Shown here in pieces: positions 7,124 through 14,321 of a stretch of DNA of 25,022 bases; the first letter of the stretch is position 1, and every line of letters begins with the position of its first letter. A program made the translations under genes and the position numbers. The notes under the pieces are model-generated. The model searched no databases. It saw only the letters and a program-made list of their open reading frames with translations, and was not told the DNA's origin. Origin of the DNA: an uncultured bacterium (lineage in GTDB: Bacteria > Planctomycetota > Uabimicrobiia > Uabimicrobiales > JABWCH01). The DNA is taken from the NCBI GenBank assembly GCA_938003875.1, contig CALKWO010000012.1, forward strand, positions 1-25,022. The letters are read 5' to 3'.

Positions 7124-8044
7124 ATGGCAATGGAATACTATTCATTTGAAAGAGTGCTTAAAGAACTCCAGATGGAGGAAGATGAACTAAAAAGATTGGT
7201 TTCTGAAGGGGAAATCAGGGCCTTCCGTGATGAAGACAAAATGAAATTTCGTAAATCCGATATTGATGGATTGAAAAAAGGCAGAATGACCGAGCCTACC
7301 ATCATATTGCCTTCTGGCGATCCAGAGGATGCCTCTGAGGATAGCGAAGTTTTATTGGTAGAAGAAGATACCTCCGAAACCCTTCTGGACATAGAAGACA
7401 ATCTGGAAGGAAGCGATTCTGGTTCTACCGCTGTTCCTACAGTAGATTTATCTGCTTCTGAGCTGGAAGAATCTTCCACTTCTTCATCTTCTTCTTCCTC
7501 CTCTCAAACCATTACAGAAGAACTTACCTTCGAAGAAGATAGTGGGTCCTATGTTCTGGATTCTTCTGATGATGTATTGATTGATTCTTCAGAAGAACTT
7601 CCTAGCGTAGATTCTAAATCCGATGGTGATAGCTATATTGATTCTGATACAGGATTGCAAACAGAACCTTTGGATCTGGATGGTTCCGAAGCTATGGACC
7701 GAGAAGACAACACAGTACCTATACCTGAACAAGAAGATCTTGCTTTAATGCCTTTGGATGAACGCCCCAGAAGAGTCCGCAAGGCAAGTGTCGTATACGA
7801 ACAACCTTTAAGTGCTGGAATGATGTTCTGTATGATAGCAGCCACCATCTTGCTTTTATTCAGTGGGGTTTTTGTGATCAATTGTATTCAGGAAGTAGAT
7901 ACCCCTACCACTGGATGGCTGACAGACATCATCTATGAAAATGCTGCTCAAGGAAAACATCTTTATACCAAAGGCCAGCTTCTGGACAGCAAACTCAAAT
8001 CTCATATGGCTACAAGGGCCAATTGGAGAAAATCTTCTCGATAA
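7124..8044 (+). CDS. MerR-like helix-turn-helix protein with acidic Ser-rich linker and C-terminal membrane helix
   Basis: This 306-residue protein begins with a short winged-helix/excisionase-type domain (YSFERVLKELQMEEDELKRLVSEGEIRAFRD, residues 5-50). Residues 55-210 are low complexity, very rich in Ser, Asp and Glu, including a run of eight Ser near 121-128. A basic patch (RPRRVRKA, about 214-221) precedes a single transmembrane helix at about 230-253 and a 50-residue tail. A DNA-binding-like domain tethered to the membrane by an acidic linker suggests a membrane-linked regulator or scaffold; whether it binds DNA is unknown. GAGGAG lies 7 nt before the ATG at 7124, which I prefer over the TTG at 7109 and the ATG at 7118, which overlap that ribosome site. 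Confidence 0.72.
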   Translation: MAMEYYSFERVLKELQMEEDELKRLVSEGEIRAFRDEDKMKFRKSDIDGLKKGRMTEPTIILPSGDPEDASEDSEVLLVEEDTSETLLDIEDNLEGSDSGSTAVPTVDLSASELEESSTSSSSSSSSQTITEELTFEEDSGSYVLDSSDDVLIDSSEELPSVDSKSDGDSYIDSDTGLQTEPLDLDGSEAMDREDNTVPIPEQEDLALMPLDERPRRVRKASVVYEQPLSAGMMFCMIAATILLLFSGVFVINCIQEVDTPTTGWLTDIIYENAAQGKHLYTKGQLLDSKLKSHMATRANWRKSSR

Positions 8045-8055
8045 AGGTAAAAAAA

Positions 8056-8799
8056 ATGAAAAATAATACTTTCTTTTTAATATTATCTATCTCTCTGATA
8101 GGTCTTCTGTTTTTAGAGAGCTTTGCCTGGGGGGATACACAAGAGGATAAAACCCTTTTTACAATACATCCTTATTCTTTCCAAAGGAGTTCTACTTCTA
8201 GTAAAGATAAAGCAGAAGGAGTTTTTCTGCCTCAGTATAACGATATTGCAAGCAATCCTGAGAGAGGCATTACCTGGGAAGATTGGCAAAAGCATGACCT
8301 CTCTAAAGAAAGATTTATAAGCTTAGATAGCAATTCCGATGATTTTATCTCCAAAGAAGAATTGGATCAAGATCTTTTTATGGGGCAGGCCCCTGTTCAT
8401 CAACAGGATATGGATCTGATTGCTCGTGCTTGTAAAAAAGAATTTCCAGATTATAAAGAGCGATTGCGAGTTTTGAAAAACCAATATCCCAGGCTGAAAT
8501 CAGATGGATTGGACAATCGTTTTGAAGATGTCCAGTACGCAATCAATAAAGACGTTTATACAAAAGATGCTCTTCCCTTGTCTCTTTTTTCGGAAACAGG
8601 CTCGGAAGAAATCGCAACAAAAACCTATATTCAGCTAAAGCAGGGAAATGCCATCAGGAAAAATGTAGACTTAGGTTCTATGGCTTACCTGGCCATGCAA
8701 GACCAAAAAGAGGAAGAAAATCTATTTTTGCATATTTTTGGTCTTGTCACTTTAGGATTGGTAGCATTTATCACCATTGTGAGCTGCAAATTATTCTAG
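8056..8799 (+). CDS. Exported EF-hand protein with C-terminal membrane anchor
   Basis: This 247-residue protein has a signal peptide or anchor at residues 1-26. One canonical EF-hand loop is seen at residues 91-102 (DSNSDDFISKEE), with acidic or oxygen ligands at positions 1, 3, 5, 9 and 12, so Ca2+ binding is likely. The segment GITWEDWQKHD just before may be a degenerate partner helix-loop. A second hydrophobic helix lies at the C-terminus (about 224-244), so the middle would face the periplasm. The ATG at 8056 has AAAGG 8 nt upstream; the longer reading from 8023 overlaps the previous gene and would bury the signal peptide. The function is unknown. The gene is co-directional with the HTH-TM gene, 11 nt downstream of it. 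Confidence 0.72.
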   Translation: MKNNTFFLILSISLIGLLFLESFAWGDTQEDKTLFTIHPYSFQRSSTSSKDKAEGVFLPQYNDIASNPERGITWEDWQKHDLSKERFISLDSNSDDFISKEELDQDLFMGQAPVHQQDMDLIARACKKEFPDYKERLRVLKNQYPRLKSDGLDNRFEDVQYAINKDVYTKDALPLSLFSETGSEEIATKTYIQLKQGNAIRKNVDLGSMAYLAMQDQKEEENLFLHIFGLVTLGLVAFITIVSCKLF

Positions 8800-8813
8800 G
8801 TATCTTCATTTGC

Positions 8814-8842
8814 AAGAGTAAATGGTTCTTCCATTTACTCTT
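8814..8842 (+). terminator. Perfect 12-bp hairpin between EF-hand and ROK genes
   Basis: AAGAGTAAATGG (8814-8825) pairs fully with CCATTTACTCTT (8831-8842) around the loop TTCTT. Only a broken T tract (ATCTATTTTA) follows, so it may be a weak terminator, a processing site or a translational control element just upstream of the ROK ribosome site. The in-frame upstream ATG at 8822 lies inside the stem, which argues against its use. Confidence 0.55.
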
Positions 8843-8863
8843 ATCTATTTTAGGAAGGAAAAA

Positions 8864-9796
8864 ATGTCCAACTATGTATTAGGGATTGACTGTGGGGGAA
8901 CTTTTGTAAAGGTTGCTCTTATCGATAGAGATGGTAATATAAGCGAGCGTACTTCCTTTGAAACAGAAGTCAATCAAGGAACAGAATTATTTATTCATAG
9001 TTTTGTCTCTATGATAGAACAATATAAACAAAAAATTTGTGCAGTGGGAATCGCTTTTGCTGCGCCTTTAGACCCAGAAAAGGGGACAATCGAAGAACCG
9101 CCTAATTTCCCTAAGGCATTCCACAATTTTCCTCTGGTAAAAAAATTAGAAGAAAAATGTCATATACCTGTTTTTCTGGAAAACGATGCTAATCTTGCTG
9201 CTCTAGGGGAATATTGGAAAGGCCAGGGAAAAAATAGCCCTGTATTGGTTGTTATAACTTTAGGGACAGGAGTTGGTGGCGGGATCATCATCCATGGTGA
9301 AATATGGAATGGCTCTAGTGGTATAGCAGGAGAAGTGGGACATATCCCAGTCTATGATTCTGGTCCAATATGTGGTTGTGGAAATATAGGATGTCTTGAA
9401 ACTTATGCATCATCTACGGCTGTACTAAGAATGGCAAAAGAAATACAAAAGGGAAGCCCTCTGTGCGATTTAAAAAAATTTTCGGCGGAGGATGTTTATA
9501 AATCTGCCCTTTCTGGGGATACAATAGCAAAAGAAATTTTCACGAAAGTGGGCCTTGCCTTAGGAAGAGGTATCGTAAACATTTGTCATGTGATTGGCCC
9601 AGATAAAATCATTCTTACAGGTGGCGGTAGCGGTGCCTGGGATCTTTTCGCACCCGCGATGAAAGAAACCGTAGCAAAAATGTGCTTTAAAAAAGAAAAA
9701 AGCATTCTGCAAATCCTACCCTCCGATTTGCAAGGAAATTCAGGAATTTTAGGCGCGGGCTATTTAGCCTGGAAAAAGCTTGGTCAGGCGAAATAA
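8864..9796 (+). CDS. ROK-family sugar kinase (glucokinase-like)
   Basis: This 310-residue protein has the phosphate-binding DCGGT motif at residues 9-13, the catalytic Asp108 in LENDANLAALGE, a GTGVGGG motif near 135-140, and the ROK zinc site (His160, Cys170, Cys172, Cys177 in PICGCGNIGCLE). These are the hallmarks of bacterial ROK glucokinases and related hexose or N-acetylhexosamine kinases. There is no N-terminal helix-turn-helix, so it is an enzyme rather than a ROK repressor. The sugar specificity cannot be read, though EVGHIPV fits glucose or mannose kinases. The ATG at 8864 has GGAAGGA 6-7 nt upstream; the 14-codon longer reading from 8822 starts inside a hairpin. Confidence 0.9.
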   Translation: MSNYVLGIDCGGTFVKVALIDRDGNISERTSFETEVNQGTELFIHSFVSMIEQYKQKICAVGIAFAAPLDPEKGTIEEPPNFPKAFHNFPLVKKLEEKCHIPVFLENDANLAALGEYWKGQGKNSPVLVVITLGTGVGGGIIIHGEIWNGSSGIAGEVGHIPVYDSGPICGCGNIGCLETYASSTAVLRMAKEIQKGSPLCDLKKFSAEDVYKSALSGDTIAKEIFTKVGLALGRGIVNICHVIGPDKIILTGGGSGAWDLFAPAMKETVAKMCFKKEKSILQILPSDLQGNSGILGAGYLAWKKLGQAK

Positions 9797-9822
9797 CACA
9801 CACTGCTGTTCATTCCATCATG

Positions 9823-9867
9823 AAAAGAACCATAAAGAATGAGTTTTATACCATCTGTGGTTCTTTT
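9823..9867 (+). terminator. Terminator after the ROK kinase
   Basis: AAAAGAACCA (9823-9832) pairs with TGGTTCTTTT (9858-9867), and ATAAA/TTTAT inside the loop extends the pairing. The T-rich 3' arm doubles as the U tract. The A-rich 5' arm means it could also act on the opposite strand. Confidence 0.6.
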
Positions 9868-9929
9868 TAAATTTAAACTATAGGAAAAATAGTTTTAGTG
9901 CTAAATGCACTTTAAACACTATGCTAATC

Positions 9930-9976
9930 TCAGCCCCAAGGGGCGAAATATAATAGCCAGGAGCTTTGCTTCTGGT
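9930..9976. repeat. Dispersed stem-loop repeat (GCCCCAAGGGGC...CCAGG...CTGG)
   Basis: Two hairpins sit close together: GCCCC-AA-GGGGC (9933-9944) and CCAGGAGC-TTT-GCTTCTGG (9957-9975, 8 bp with one G-T pair), joined by GAAATATAATAG. This layout matches a repeat I recall from many environmental genomes. Fragments in the opposite sense appear near 184-200 (TGTTGCTCTGGGCT) and near 23082-23096 (TGTTGCCCTGGAC). Confidence 0.6.
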
Positions 9977-10140
9977 AACTGGGAAATTGCATAAAGTAAA
10001 AACAAAATATTGTTGGTAAGAGGTGGTTTTATGAAAAAGGGAAATAGATTCCATCTTTATTGAGAAATGTGAATTCAATAAGTTTCCGCTTATTTGTTCC
10101 ATGATTTTGTTTTTACTTGCTACAAAAGGGTAGAGTATTT

Positions 10141-11079
10141 ATGATAATTACTATTTTCGATAATTTTTTTCTGAAATCTCAGACACTACAAGAATGGTTC
10201 CCTGAGATACAGGTTGAAGTTTCTTCATCAAAACATCAAAAGCTTTCCTACCTGCAACAATGTAAAAGCGATATTGTTCTATTGAGTGAGCCTATTGCCC
10301 TGGAAACGAAAAAAAATTTGCCCTATCTCCTGGCGATTAGCCCATCGCCTTTGAATCCTAATATAGATTGGGTATCTTCTACATTGCCCCTTAGCGAAAT
10401 CCAAAAAAGATTAGAACTCATTATAAAATTTCTGAAAGAAAAGAAAAAAGTAAAAATTTATGAAGAGAATTTTCATCCTTTTTTTAATTGGGCAGTAGTG
10501 GGAAAAATTGCCATAGGTACTGTTCATGAATTGAATAACCCATTACAGGTGATGCTTGGCTTTGTTGAAGAAATAGAAGATAGGATGGCAGAGCGTATAG
10601 AATATCAGGAAGAAGTCTCTTTGCTAAAAGAAGAAATATACCATTGTTGTGATATTGTTAAAAATTTACAGTTTTCTAATGATCTCCAGACCAATGAATA
10701 CCAGGATATAGAAATTCTTCTAGAAAATATTCTATCTTTAGTTCAATATCAGATACATAGAAAAAAAATCAGTATAGAAAAACAACTGACTGGTAATGTA
10801 GCCTATATATATGGAAATTCGAGAATAAAAACAATACTTCTTGCTATTTTTACGGAAGTATTAGAAAATACAAAAACCAAAGAAAAGGTATCTCTTGTTA
10901 TCCAGCATTCTGAGGATCACATAATTCTGAAAATTCAGTTTACTTCCTTATCAGAAAAAATCTTTCATCTTTTTCCTTTCTTTATGGAAAAATTATTACA
11001 AGAAACCTCTGTAAACTTTAATCACACTTCAGAAAATCTATTCCATCAATATATTTTAGAATTCCCCAAAATACCATGA
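10141..11079 (+). CDS. Histidine-kinase-like protein with degenerate ATP-binding domain
   Basis: This is a 312-residue soluble protein. Residues 1-100 look like a receiver fold without its acidic residues (SDIVLLSEP where a phosphorylatable Asp is expected). Residues 118-180 form a HisKA-type dimerisation helix pair with the H-box GTVHELNNPLQVMLG; His129 would be the phosphoacceptor. The C-terminal region aligns in layout with a HATPase domain, but I cannot find a proper N-box (EVLENTKTK stands there) or the DxGxG and GxGLG glycine motifs. It may be unable to bind ATP and act as a phosphatase, phosphotransfer partner or scaffold. Its stop overlaps the start of the sigma54 activator gene (ATGA), so the two are translationally coupled. 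I took the ATG at 10141; a TTG eight codons upstream is possible. Confidence 0.75.
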   Translation: MIITIFDNFFLKSQTLQEWFPEIQVEVSSSKHQKLSYLQQCKSDIVLLSEPIALETKKNLPYLLAISPSPLNPNIDWVSSTLPLSEIQKRLELIIKFLKEKKKVKIYEENFHPFFNWAVVGKIAIGTVHELNNPLQVMLGFVEEIEDRMAERIEYQEEVSLLKEEIYHCCDIVKNLQFSNDLQTNEYQDIEILLENILSLVQYQIHRKKISIEKQLTGNVAYIYGNSRIKTILLAIFTEVLENTKTKEKVSLVIQHSEDHIILKIQFTSLSEKIFHLFPFFMEKLLQETSVNFNHTSENLFHQYILEFPKIP

Positions 11080-12425
11080 AAACGCAAATTTTAGTGATTG
11101 ATGATGATGAAAAAATTTTAAAAATGCTGGAAAGTATTCTTTCTAGAAAAAACTTTAAAGTAATTACTTGCAGCAGCGGCAAAGAAGGTTTGCAAAAAAT
11201 AGAAGAGCATGAATGCGATCTGATTCTATCTGATCAATCTTTATCTGATATGGATGGAATGGAATTGTTCTTGAAATCCAAAGAAATCTCTCCGCTTGTT
11301 CCTTTTGTTTTTATGACAGGGTACGGCAATGTACAGCAGGCAGTAGATTGTCTGAAGCAAGGTGCATTTGATTATCTGACAAAGCCTTTTGGCCGTGATA
11401 GTATATTGAAAGTCATTGACAAGGCATTAGAACAATCCGCTCAGCAATTTGATAAAAAAAAGCACAATGAAAAAAAAGAAGCTTTCTTCGAAAAAATTGT
11501 TGGTTCAAGTGAAAAAATGCAAGAGTTGTTTCGCCTCGTCTCTAAAATCGCTCCAACCAATGCCACTGTATTGATTCAAGGAGAAAGCGGCACAGGAAAA
11601 GAGCTTATTGCAAAGGCCATCCATAATCTCAGCACTAGAAAAAATGAGCCTTTTATCGCTATCAATTGTGGGGTTTTAAGCGAAAATTTGCTGGAGAATG
11701 AACTCTTTGGTCACGTAAAAGGGGCTTTCACGGGCGCAACACAATACAAAAAGGGACTTTTTGAAGAAGCAGATCAAGGGACTCTTTTTTTAGACGAGGT
11801 GGCGGATATTCCTCCTGCTGTGCAAACAAAACTATTGCGCGTTTTGCAAGAAAAAGAATTTAAGCCTCTAGGTAGCAATGAAATTATTAAGGTCAATGTC
11901 AGAGTGATTGCTGCAAGCAATATTAATCTATACCAGGCTGTTGTAGAAAAAAAATTCCGTGAAGATTTATACTACCGCCTTGCTGTTATTCCCATTTTTG
12001 TTCCTCCTTTGAGGGAAAGAAAAGAAGATATACCAGATTTAGTGCATTACTTTATACAAAAATATAGTAAAGAAAATGGAAAAAATATTGTAAGCATTCT
12101 TACTGCTGCGATGGATCGATTGATCAAACATACCTGGAAAGGGAACGTAAGAGAATTGGAAAATACTGTGGAACGAGCCGTTGCGCTGGCAAGTGGCAAT
12201 GCAATCACACCTGATCTCTTGTGGAAAGGGATGGATATACTAGAGCTGGAAACCAAAGATGAGCCAGAGGAAAAGGAATCTTTAAAAAGCATTATCCATA
12301 GAGATATAAAAAAAGCCATTATCAAGGCCTTGAAAATCTGCAAAGGAAATCGTTCTAAAGCTGCAAAACTTCTTGGAATCAGCAGAGCATCTTTTTACAA
12401 TAAATTAAAAGAGTGTAATGAGTAG
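11076..12425 (+). CDS. NtrC-family sigma54-dependent response regulator
   Basis: This 449-residue protein has the standard three domains. The receiver domain (1-120) has the acidic cluster at 9-11, phosphoacceptor Asp53, FMTGYG and LTKPF (the conserved Lys). The AAA+ domain (about 138-370) has Walker A GESGTGKE, the sigma54-contacting GAFTGA loop, Walker B GTLFLDEVAD and an arginine-finger region (FREDLYYRL). A Fis-type helix-turn-helix lies at the C-terminus (NRSKAAKLLGISRASFYNKLK). It should activate promoters of the -24/-12 class after phosphorylation. The sequence around Asp53 (LSDQSLSDMDG) lacks the usual MPxMDG proline but keeps the key residues. It overlaps the histidine-kinase-like gene by 4 nt. 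I could not identify its target promoters in this window. Confidence 0.95.
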   Translation: MKTQILVIDDDEKILKMLESILSRKNFKVITCSSGKEGLQKIEEHECDLILSDQSLSDMDGMELFLKSKEISPLVPFVFMTGYGNVQQAVDCLKQGAFDYLTKPFGRDSILKVIDKALEQSAQQFDKKKHNEKKEAFFEKIVGSSEKMQELFRLVSKIAPTNATVLIQGESGTGKELIAKAIHNLSTRKNEPFIAINCGVLSENLLENELFGHVKGAFTGATQYKKGLFEEADQGTLFLDEVADIPPAVQTKLLRVLQEKEFKPLGSNEIIKVNVRVIAASNINLYQAVVEKKFREDLYYRLAVIPIFVPPLRERKEDIPDLVHYFIQKYSKENGKNIVSILTAAMDRLIKHTWKGNVRELENTVERAVALASGNAITPDLLWKGMDILELETKDEPEEKESLKSIIHRDIKKAIIKALKICKGNRSKAAKLLGISRASFYNKLKECNE

Positions 12426-12483
12426 ACAAGTGCAAGCATCATACATGTCAAGTTTTAAAATTTTGTCTTGCAATAGATTGTAG

Positions 12484-12546
12484 CCGCAGGGTTGCGCCGA
12501 AAAAGTCATGTCTGCGCAAAAGTCGAACGCCAGCGCAATCCCTGCG
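12484..12546. repeat. 63-bp dispersed repeat, copy 1
   Basis: This segment matches 22851-22913 at 61 of 63 positions. The ends, CGCAGGGTTGCGC and GCGCAATCCCTGCG, are inverted repeats of one another with one bulged base, so the element can fold as a hairpin. It lies 58 nt after the sigma54 activator stop. The similarity extends weakly about 14 nt upstream (CAAT...TTGTA). Confidence 0.9.
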
Positions 12547-12636
12547 TTTTTGGCCAATGTCTTCTAAATGTATCGAAAAATTTTTGCCAAGCAAGTCAGA
12601 AACTATTCTTAGTTATTTAATACGAAAGGCAAAACT

Positions 12637-13671
12637 ATGTCTGAAGAGAATCCTAAATCCAAAAAATTGTTCTATGTCATTCTTTCTATCGTTTTTCTGT
12701 CGATTTTTTTTGTGAGTATCCTGGGAAACATCGTTCTTACTGGCTTGCTTGTTGTTATGAGTGTAGAGAAACCACAAGCAGCACAGGCTGTTAGTTATGA
12801 GAAAAGACTCGTAAGCGGAGAAGGGGATCAGGAGATTCTCATGATCCATTTGAAAGGAGTCATTAGCAACGATAAGCTTCTTACAGAAGGCTGGATCACC
12901 CCAGAGCAGATAGAAGGCAGACTCAAGCAAGCAGGGAAAGACTTGCTAGTGAAAGCCGTAATCCTGAACATCAACTCCCCTGGCGGTGCTATCACCGCTA
13001 CAGATAAAATATACCGTGCCATCATAGAATTTCGGGAAAAATACAAAAAACCCGTTGTTGCCTATCTGGATTCTATAGCCGCTTCTGGCGGATATTATCT
13101 TGCAAGTGCTTGCGATGCTATTGTCTGCTATCCTACCTGCATCACGGGTAGCATTGGAGTTATCATGAGTTCTTTCCAACTCCAAGATCTTCTTGAAAAC
13201 AAACTTGGCATTAAGCATATTGTTTTTAAATCAGGGAAACACAAAGATATTCTTTCCTCGACCCGCCCTGTGACAGAGCAAGAGCAAAAAATCCTCCAGG
13301 ATATTATTGATGAAATGTATGAGCGTTTTTTGGAAGTGGTTACAAAAGGAAGACCAGCTCTAAAGAATCTTAAGCCTGAACAAATCAGAGAGATAGCGGA
13401 TGGGAAAATCTATACAGGAAAGCAAGCTTTGGAAAAAGGCCTTGTGGACAAAACAGGAACCTGGGATGATGCTGTTGCAGAAACCTGTATACTGTCCAAA
13501 ATCGGAAAATATGATTACCGTATTGTAATGTACCATCAAAGTAAATCCTTGCTCCAGGAAGTTCTTTCTCTCTCATCAGAAGAAAGTGATACAAAACAAA
13601 AGATTCTAATGAACCTGTCTGAAAAATTCACAACCCCCTCTTTTTATTACCTTTGGACAGCAGAAAACTAG
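12637..13671 (+). CDS. sppA: Signal peptide peptidase SppA
   Basis: This 344-residue protein has a short charged N-terminus, one membrane helix at about residues 10-38 and a single ClpP/crotonase-like protease domain. The catalytic Ser150 lies in SIAASGGYYLA and the general-base Lys203 in KSGKHKDIL; their 53-residue spacing fits the short, Bacillus-type SppA. NSPGG (about 110-114) and the ITGSIGVI strand are also present. Family members degrade cleaved signal peptides in the membrane and are octameric when short. The ATG start follows GAAAGGC. The gene appears to be its own transcript, bounded by the 63-bp repeat upstream and a hairpin downstream. Confidence 0.93.
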   Translation: MSEENPKSKKLFYVILSIVFLSIFFVSILGNIVLTGLLVVMSVEKPQAAQAVSYEKRLVSGEGDQEILMIHLKGVISNDKLLTEGWITPEQIEGRLKQAGKDLLVKAVILNINSPGGAITATDKIYRAIIEFREKYKKPVVAYLDSIAASGGYYLASACDAIVCYPTCITGSIGVIMSSFQLQDLLENKLGIKHIVFKSGKHKDILSSTRPVTEQEQKILQDIIDEMYERFLEVVTKGRPALKNLKPEQIREIADGKIYTGKQALEKGLVDKTGTWDDAVAETCILSKIGKYDYRIVMYHQSKSLLQEVLSLSSEESDTKQKILMNLSEKFTTPSFYYLWTAEN

Positions 13672-13682
13672 TATGTTAAAAA

Positions 13683-13709
13683 AATAGCAGCAATGTATAT
13701 GCTGCTATT
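13683..13709 (+). terminator. Terminator after sppA
   Basis: AATAGCAGCA (13683-13692) pairs perfectly with TGCTGCTATT (13700-13709) around a 7-nt loop, and CATTTT follows. The T tract is short but the stem is GC-containing and directly downstream of the sppA stop. Confidence 0.65.
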
Positions 13710-13756
13710 CATTTTGCACAGGATCATTTTGACCAATACAAATTTTAGGAAATAGC

Positions 13757-13785
13757 TTGCAAAACGAAACAGTGTTTTTTATGAT
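13757..13785 (+). promoter_or_regulatory. Sigma70-type promoter for the 13840-16400 unit
   Basis: TTGCAA (13757-13762) and TATGAT (13780-13785) are exactly 17 nt apart. Transcription would start near 13792, giving a leader of about 48 nt before the ATG at 13840. The site lies just past the sppA terminator, as expected for a new transcription unit. Confidence 0.55.
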
Positions 13786-13839
13786 AGATATAGTTTGTTT
13801 GTTCTATGAATGGAATCTTTTTTTATTATGAGGAACTAT

Positions 13840-14268
13840 ATGTTTGGGCATCCTAAAGCAAAACCAATAAAAAACTTGGAAATGGAAGTATCTTTAGCAG
13901 AGGAAAAGCCTACTATTGGGAAAGCATCTCAGGTTACTATCAACTTAAAACTCCAGGAAAAACTATGGTGCCGATATATCTTTTTTGAACTGATTAATGA
14001 AAGAACAGATAAAAGAGCCCCTATGGATAGAGTTACCTCTCGCTCTCGCTATTTTTATCGTTATAATCTGGATAAAGAAATCTCCCAGGAAACGGAAAAT
14101 AAGCATACCTTTTCTCTGCGTATTCCTATTCACAAGGAACCCTCTCGTAATGATAAATTTATCTGCATCAAGTGGCAGCTTGGAGCAAAAGCAATTGTAA
14201 GCAAAACAGAAGAAGATACAGAATTGCTAAGCTCTGAAGCAACTCCTATGGAGTTGGAGGTAATGTAA
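13840..14268 (+). CDS. Unknown beta-rich protein
   Basis: I do not recognise this 142-residue protein. It has no signal peptide or membrane segment. Alternating hydrophobic patterns (LEMEVSLAEE, ASQVTINLKL, CRYIFFELI, HTFSLRIPI, FICIKWQLGAKAIV) suggest a beta-sandwich of arrestin or immunoglobulin-like type. GAGGA lies 7 nt before the ATG at 13840, so I prefer it over the ATG at 13810, ten codons upstream. It shares a transcript with the ABC1/UbiB-like kinase 53 nt downstream, after a small hairpin, and so may work with it. Confidence 0.6.
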   Translation: MFGHPKAKPIKNLEMEVSLAEEKPTIGKASQVTINLKLQEKLWCRYIFFELINERTDKRAPMDRVTSRSRYFYRYNLDKEISQETENKHTFSLRIPIHKEPSRNDKFICIKWQLGAKAIVSKTEEDTELLSSEATPMELEVM

Positions 14269-14284
14269 GCCATCTATCTGGCTT
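14267..14284 (+). terminator. Small hairpin after the unknown gene
   Basis: AAGCCA (14267-14272, overlapping the stop codon) pairs with TGGCTT (14279-14284) around 6 nt, followed by TGCTATTTT. At 6 bp it is weak and may only attenuate readthrough into the next gene. A 14-bp perfect palindrome, CCAAAATATTTTGG, follows at 14299-14312, next to the ribosome site of the GTG start. Confidence 0.35.
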
Positions 14285-14321
14285 TGCTATTTTCCCCACC
14301 AAAATATTTTGGAGAGCAGCA

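Larger units (their letters stand above)
9797..10140. other. Intergenic region with terminator and dispersed repeat
   Basis: This 344-nt gap contains a hairpin terminator (9823-9867) and a repeat with two compact stem-loops (9933-9975). The remaining 165 nt up to the next gene show no credible gene, and I find no convincing promoter. A sigma54-type GG-N10-GC pair was looked for and not found. Confidence 0.6.

Noticed and set aside
8822..8863. Longer start for the ROK kinase
   Set aside because: The upstream ATG sits in a 12-bp hairpin, and the added residues have no counterpart in ROK proteins. The ATG at 8864 has a good ribosome site.
9976..10140. Sigma54 -24/-12 promoter before the kinase/activator pair
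   Set aside because: I looked for GG and GC ten nucleotides apart near TGGTAACTGGGAAATTGC, but the spacing is wrong.
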